Origin: Chamaea fasciata
Lineage: Eukaryota > Chordata > Aves > Passeriformes > Sylviidae
Length of the DNA stretch: 64,000 nucleotides
Assembly: GCA_029207755.1 (NCBI GenBank)
Contig: JARCOQ010000011.1
Coordinates: 25,423,712 to 25,487,711 of the forward strand
Direction of reading: 5' to 3'
Of the stretch, positions 58,277-64,000 are shown piece after piece. The notes beneath the pieces were generated by a model. The model was not told where the DNA came from, searched no databases, and saw only the letters and a list, made by a program, of their open reading frames with translations. Position 1 is the stretch's first letter. Every line of letters starts with the position of its first letter. Position numbers and translations under genes: made by a program.

Positions 58277-59569
58277 GGAGAAAAACCTGGATAAGCATGT
58301 TGTGGTCACAATGAAATGGGACTGGAAGGAAGATGCAAAATGGCAACAAAATTTGAATAGAAAAGAAGGCCTTTCACCTAAATCTTCAAAGCTGTTCTTT
58401 GACACCTAAATGACTAATGGAAGGGGGAAAAAACATCTGGGTGGAGACACTGGATAGTGGTTGAGACAAGGACCTAAGCTGATCCCTGGTGCCAGGTGAG
58501 TTTCCTGAGTGGAGATGGTTCAGATGTAAGGAAATTGCTTTTGTGTGATGGAAAGAAAAAAGGGATTTTAGGCAGGTGGAAGAGAGATGGATGGAAGAAA
58601 CCGATTGCTGTCTCTGGAAACTGCTGAGGCTGGACTGTGAATTGAGGTGAGGTAAGACAAATGAGGATTTGCTCCCTCATTAAACCCCACTGCCTTAAGT
58701 ATGAAGGCAACAGGGAGGAAGTGTGGGTTTCCTCTGGGATGGGTTTCCTTTGCTGTCCCATGTCCCCATCACGTCCACACCCCTCACCCCTGGCCACCAT
58801 CCCCTCACCTCTGTGGTGAGCCCCCAGTCTGGGATGTGACTCTGTGCCTAAAAATAAAGATGGAAAATCCACTGTAAATGAGTCTTCCCAAGGTAGGTGG
58901 TGAATTCAGCCCACCCAGCTCATAATTTTAATAGCGAGCCCTGGCTCTGTAAAGGGTAACAAATGTGGAATCATTATAAACTTGGTTGAGGTTACTACTG
59001 TAAACCTGCTGGCTGGCAATTGAAATCTGATTAAAAAAAAAAAATAGCTTTGTACTTACTAGTGTAATGGAAATGTGAAACAAAAAGAGGAATGAGAATT
59101 ACAAAACGTGAAGTCATCAGCAGGTTGATTGTAGACACTGTCAGGTTTCTCATGTCCCCTGCTTTAAGTTAAAAAAAGAAAATAAAAAGTACTAGTGCAG
59201 ATGCATTGCTCATAACATGTATTCAAAGTTGCTAGTCCAAACAGCATAATTTTTAAGTCTAAGCATTCCCTATACAGCAATGTTAGAGCTGAATGCTTTT
59301 TATGGATGCTCTTGGTTCGCAGAGCTTCGTGATTATGCACGTGGGATCTGATTCACAGGATCTCTTCTTTCTTTCTTGATAAGGAGGGCAAGAAAAAGCC
59401 TAAAAGGGTTTGTGCTGTTTAAAAATACTCATGAAACGGAAAACTTCAGGTTTAGAAAGGAGGAAAAAATGGAGTTTCTGGATCTTTTGAAATTTCTACT
59501 GTGCAAAGAGTTGTAGTGTTTAAGGCTCATAAAATAGATTAAGAATCCGGTGACACACAAGAGTGTGGG

Positions 59570-59693
59570 TTTTTTTTTTTTCTCTGCTCTCTATTTGGCA
59601 ATATATCAATAGGTCTTCTAGGCAGAAGAAAAGTCCTGCTGACTACATCAAAGATTCTTCACTAGGAACAGACCTTAAAAAAAAAAAAAAAAA
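59570..59693. repeat. T12 and A17 tracts, possible fold-back
   Basis: T12 at 59570-59581 and A17 at 59677-59693 are complementary and about 95 bases apart. The sequence between them is unique. Independent slippage tracts are the simplest explanation. Confidence 0.45.
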
Positions 59694-61261
59694 GTAGGCC
59701 TGCTTGAAAAATGTTCTCCAGGTAATTCTAGCAGAGATTTTTTCTTCTTCCCTAAAAATTTGTAGCCGTGCAAAAACTCTATTTTTTTTTCCTGAAAAAC
59801 AAGCAAGAAAAGAAAATAGTTGTGTTTGGTTCAAATTTCAGCTGTCTGAGAAACAGGCTGCAGTTGTCTGTGTAAGACACAGCCCAGGTAGGAAGCACAA
59901 ATTAAATCAAAGGACACAAAGCGTTGAGACCGCACCGCTCAGGAGACATTGAAACGAAATTCTCAGATCAAAATGGTTTGCTTTCCAACTCCAAAATACC
60001 AAGTCTTAAATACCTCGATGTCTAAAAATTCCAGGTAGTCAAAGGTAGTCAGGGGAGGGCTTGGGAGTGAGGTTGGGAGGAGCAGTGAAATGTTGGCCTC
60101 CAGCATGGACGACGTTCGGATGGGAACACTCACAGCGCTGGGTGAGGTGACTCCTTCACGTCCCTCTGAGAGCAGAAGAGAAAATAAGCACTGTCATCAC
60201 GTGCTCTTACAGATCTTTTCTAGGGTTTATTTACTGAAATGATGTCTTTTATTGCTCTGGGACAACCACAAGGCTCCTCCTCCTCGGGAGAGACACCACA
60301 CAACATCCCACAACACCCGTGTGTTCCAAGGCCAATGTGGGAATGGCTACTGATCACCTGGGCAGGCTCTGGAAGTAAACAGTAAAGGACAATAGGAAAA
60401 GCCACTGATTTGGCGATTGGAGAAAAGATGTGCTGGACCGGGAAGGTCACAAATGTTTCCTACCAGTCTGTTTGTGTTTATAACACAGCATTTCCTCTTG
60501 CTGACTGACTTCTCTTTCCCTAGGTGATTTCATGCAGGCACTTGTTACAGATCATACACCAGCAGCAGCTTGTGTTTGGGCTTGGAACCATCTGAAAAGC
60601 TCCTGTTAAACCCTTAGGGAGCCAGTTACCTCTGGTAGCTGTGCCCTTCATAAAGCAAAAGCATTATCGGTGGATTTGCATGTTCCCATATCCAATAACT
60701 CTGAGTAAGTGGCATATTTAGAGCATCTATCATAGCACTAAGAACAGGTTTCTGCCATGCTGTAGTGATGGAGAACATTTTGTGGGACCCTGGAAGTGAT
60801 TTCCCTTGTTCTGAACATTCCCCCTGGCTTTGGATACCTCCATGCTTACTTCCTGGAAAACACATTAATTTTGGAGGCCCATGTGTTTTAATGCCCTCAA
60901 CTGCCCACGTCATTCCTGGGAAAGGATGGAGCTGTGATATGCTGGCATATTACTGTAAACATCAGGATAATGCAGGACCTAGCTGAAAGCAAGGAGTGCC
61001 ACTAACACTTGGGTCAGTGCTGAGGAAGGAGGAAACTGAGGAAAAACAACAGTTTTGTTCTCTGCAACATTTATAAAATAATTATAAAAAATATCAACAG
61101 AAAGTTGAAGGAATTTTTAGTCCTGAACGCAACCAGGATTTTCCTCCTCTCCTGCCTGCAATTTTGAAACAAATTACTTTTAATGTTACCTAGATATTAA
61201 TGTTTTAGATTGGGTACTCTTCATGCTCTAAAACTGCTTTTCATAAATGTTTTAATGGGTC

Positions 61262-61292
61262 CAGGCCCAATCCCACTGAGGTCAATTAGGAG
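61262..61292. repeat. Relic of an ancient SINE-like motif
   Basis: CAGGCCCAATCCCACTGAGG followed by TCAATTAGGAG preserves the word order GGCCC-AATCC-CACTGAAGTCAATGGGAG that I associate with old amniote MIR-like SINEs. It is the longest match of this type in the window. Confidence 0.4.
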
Positions 61293-63706
61293 ATTCCAAA
61301 TAAATCCATCCTTCTCCTCCTTCCATTAGTATGCAGCCTGTAAGAGGGCCGACACTGGTCTGTGCTTTTATCTTAAAATAATCCAGACGACAATTTTCCT
61401 ATGGGAAGAAACAATATAATTTGTGGGTGGTATTTACAGGGATGTTACCCAGGTGAAAACACTTATCTTTAATTTAGAGGCCAATTTTCAGGCATGCTGA
61501 ACACAATTTTACCTGAAGTTAAATATAGACTTGGGTGGTCAATACTTCGGGAAAACCAGAGCCATAATTTTTAACATATCTCATTTTGTCTCAGGCTTGT
61601 GTTGTCCAGAGTTAGGTTTAAAGTGGCTAGGAATGCAGTTTCAATGTGTTCTTCATGTAAATATTGCCACAAAATAGAGCGGTATTTTATGATAAAGTAT
61701 GTTCCGTTTTATTTATTTCTGAACTTCATGCCTGTGAGTATCTGACTTTCATTAAAGTCACCTTTAACCAGACCCCAAACTTTAAATAATTACAAGCATC
61801 TTTCTTCCCAACAAGAATGTAGTAGGTCTTTGGTATGATATGCCATAAAACAATAGAGGATGAACTGTAAAATACTTTGTGAAATATTGATTTTTTTGTT
61901 GTTTGTTCATGTTCTGGGTGGTGAACTGGATAAATACTACTGTGGCTTGGTTCAGAAATCTGTTGTACCTCTGAACTTGGACTATGATCTAGGGTAAATG
62001 TTTATTGGATAAAACCCTGAGCTTTTGTGCTGTAGCTTTGGGCTCCCGAGCCTCAAAGGTCTGGTGGTAATCGTAACTATTTTGAGAATACTCCTTTAAT
62101 GCTCTTTAAATGCAATTTTTATAAGTACTTTTTGGCATGCTTTAACAGCAGAGTCTCACATTTTTTCCAGGATGTTTTAAGAAATCAGAAATGAGTTCTG
62201 GTATTTGAAACCAAGCTTGAAATTGTGCTGAAAACAGTTCTCACAGAGACTTTTCAGCTGAATTAATTACAATACAATCAAGCTGTGGCACGTGGGACAA
62301 GAAACATCTGGTGCTAACCTTGGCTGATCTTCCTGTAGATTGCATTCATTAGTCTGAATAGTTTTCTCAACATCTTGATATAATCATTTTGCCCTTTTCC
62401 AATTTATGTTCTTGTGATGGCTTTGGCCATCTTGACAAAACAAATCCCACACTCGGGTCAAGGACTCTGGAACCATCAGCTTTCAGTGAGAAATTACTTC
62501 TGGACTCATTATATGTTTATTGTCTAAGGGTCCTTGTAATAGGGATTCTGTTTTGCACATTAGAATTATACATCATTAGCTTTCTATACTTCAGCTGAAA
62601 CGATTAAATCTTCCTCCAAGAAGAGAACTTGAAACAGTTCAACAAAAGAAATAAGGAATCTAGCTGCACTCTTCTTTTCATTGTCTTCTTGTTATGTTAT
62701 CCATGGATGCATATCTGTACCGAGGAAATTTAATGGCTAAATAGCATCAAGATAATTCTGGCTTTTTAAAAGCAAATAAAGAAAATCATCACTCTGTGAA
62801 GCTGAACCAACAAAAGAGCATTGGGAAAAATCCACATGTGCCCAATACCTACATTTCTTCCTTTATTGTTGGCTGCCCTGTGCATCAGCAAAATGTCACC
62901 TCTGCAATTTGGTAGTGTTCCCTGTCCACCCTGATGAGGAGCAAAGCATGAGAAAATATGCAAACAAAAGCCAGACTGCTTTAGATGCTGATGTCTTCTG
63001 AGTGCCAAAGTACTTCTGGTGTTTCAAATTTTATAAACTTACAGATCTCAAACTTTGACAATCTGAAAATTGAAAACAAAGATGGGCTAATCATGCACAT
63101 AAACACGCTAAGCCCCAACTTCCTAACAAAATAAAAAATCCTGACATCTGCTGTAAGGATTATTTTGCCACTCATACAGTGGGTGGCAGCTTCATTGCAC
63201 TGTTCTTCTCTTCTGAAACTGCACTTTTGTGTCTGCTTCTCCCGAAGCATGAAACCATCTTGACTTGGGCAGGCTCCGGCTGCAGCACTGACAGCCACGT
63301 TTCAAAGGAGAAATCCTGTGAAATGTGTCCGTTTGGGACGTGTCTCTGGCCTCTCTGCTTTCCCCACGTGTGGCAGGTTTACAGCACAGTGAATTATTCC
63401 CTGGCAGGAGGAGCCCAGCCCCGGGATCCTCCTGGGGCTGAATCGATTCTCTCCGTGTGTGGCTCCGCTGCTCCCCTGCTCCTCTTCCCTTTCCTCCTTG
63501 GGCGAAAAACCCAGCAGCTGGGGGTCTGCAGGGACACCAGTTTGGAGGGAGAGGTTCTAAAGGGCAAATAATGAATAGTACAACCTGTTTGCAGTGGGTA
63601 TCACACGTAACGTTCCTTGTGCTTTCTAGAGGGAATCGGAAAGGGGAGGGATTTTGACTTTGTATAGAAAATCCATACAAATGTTGCCTCCTCTGCCAAA
63701 AGATTC

Positions 63707-63721
63707 TTTTTTTTTTTTTTT
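63707..63721. repeat. T15 homopolymer
   Basis: Fifteen consecutive T residues in AT-rich DNA near the right end of the window. Confidence 0.75.
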
Positions 63722-64000
63722 CTTAGATCTTCAGGTCTTAAATTTCTGTCTGCACAGATTTATGATGCACTGTATTTATTGTAAATTATAGGGGTTTTGC
63801 TTAGTTGCAGGTAGCTACAGGGTTTTAACAATGAGTAGAATTTGATTATGATGAACTGTTTAAATAAGGTTAAAAAAGTCTATTAAATCCCTTTGACCTC
63901 CATGGTATCCACAAACACAGCAAACTTGTTTTACATGAGGTTTTAGAGATACCAGGGGCATATACATTTTAAATTATACAGTCAGTCCAGGAGAAGACTG

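Larger units (their letters stand above)
57014..64000. other. Non-coding DNA to the window end, no gene seen
   Basis: Contains homopolymers A24 (58253-58276), T12 (59570-59581), A17 (59677-59693) and T15 (63707-63721), and a SINE-like relic at 61262-61292. A GC-richer patch at 63.2-63.6 kb carries overlapping frames of 130 and 162 codons on opposite strands, neither recognised. No CR1, LTR, tRNA or exon is evident. Confidence 0.5.

Noticed and set aside
63179..63680. Opposed 130- and 162-codon frames
   Set aside because: They overlap on opposite strands in one GC-rich patch, the pattern expected from chance scarcity of stop codons.
1..64000. tRNA, rRNA, CRISPR, operon or other prokaryotic features
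   Set aside because: CR1 and LTR content, CpG depletion and lack of coding density show vertebrate nuclear DNA. No tRNA-like A/B box pair with cloverleaf or known microRNA seed sequence was recognised by eye.

Overview
The window looks like bird nuclear DNA, probably from a songbird, and it contains no protein-coding gene that I can recognise. The evidence for a bird is direct. Four 5'-truncated CR1 LINE tails end in the typical ATTCTGTGAT-type 3' octamers (14.08 kb minus strand; 39.68, 49.12 and 49.86 kb plus strand). There is one solo long terminal repeat of an endogenous retrovirus with 6-bp target-site duplications (1536-2065). Interspersed repeats are sparse, and the background is AT-rich, CpG-poor and full of stops. 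Placing it in the songbirds is an inference from how the LTR and the youngest CR1 tails look. || Layout: 1-6.6 kb is non-coding sequence with the solo LTR. 6.6-7.6 kb holds two compact stretches resembling developmental enhancers, one with clustered TAAT-core homeodomain sites. 7.6-28 kb is featureless DNA broken by small tandem duplications, simple repeats, three G-quadruplex motifs, a near-perfect RFX X-box (12892-12905) and one CR1. 27.95-29.9 kb has two more enhancer-like stretches and, between them, a 148-bp minus-strand open stretch bounded by AG and GT splice signals, the only exon candidate with correctly placed splice signals on both sides. 30-40 kb is AT-rich filler with an old CR1. 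40.7-41.2 kb is another enhancer-like stretch. 42.1-42.35 kb and 45.0-45.66 kb are two CpG-rich patches about 3 kb apart, the best promoter candidates in the window. 49.1-50.15 kb has two CR1 tails in the same orientation, and 50-64 kb is again filler with simple repeats and an AT-rich palindrome. || How it works together: the most economical reading is a gene desert or very long intron with scattered candidate cis-regulatory elements and light transposon load. The many open frames of 60-180 codons overlap each other on both strands, cluster in the GC-richer patches, lack recognisable domains and mostly have no splice context, so I treat them as chance. Degenerate copies of a near-palindromic motif, CCCATTGACTTCAATGGG, recur and probably mark relics of an ancient amniote SINE. 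I found no new biological system. The leads most worth testing are the splice-bounded 148-bp stretch, the two orphan CpG islands, the X-box and the SINE-like relics.
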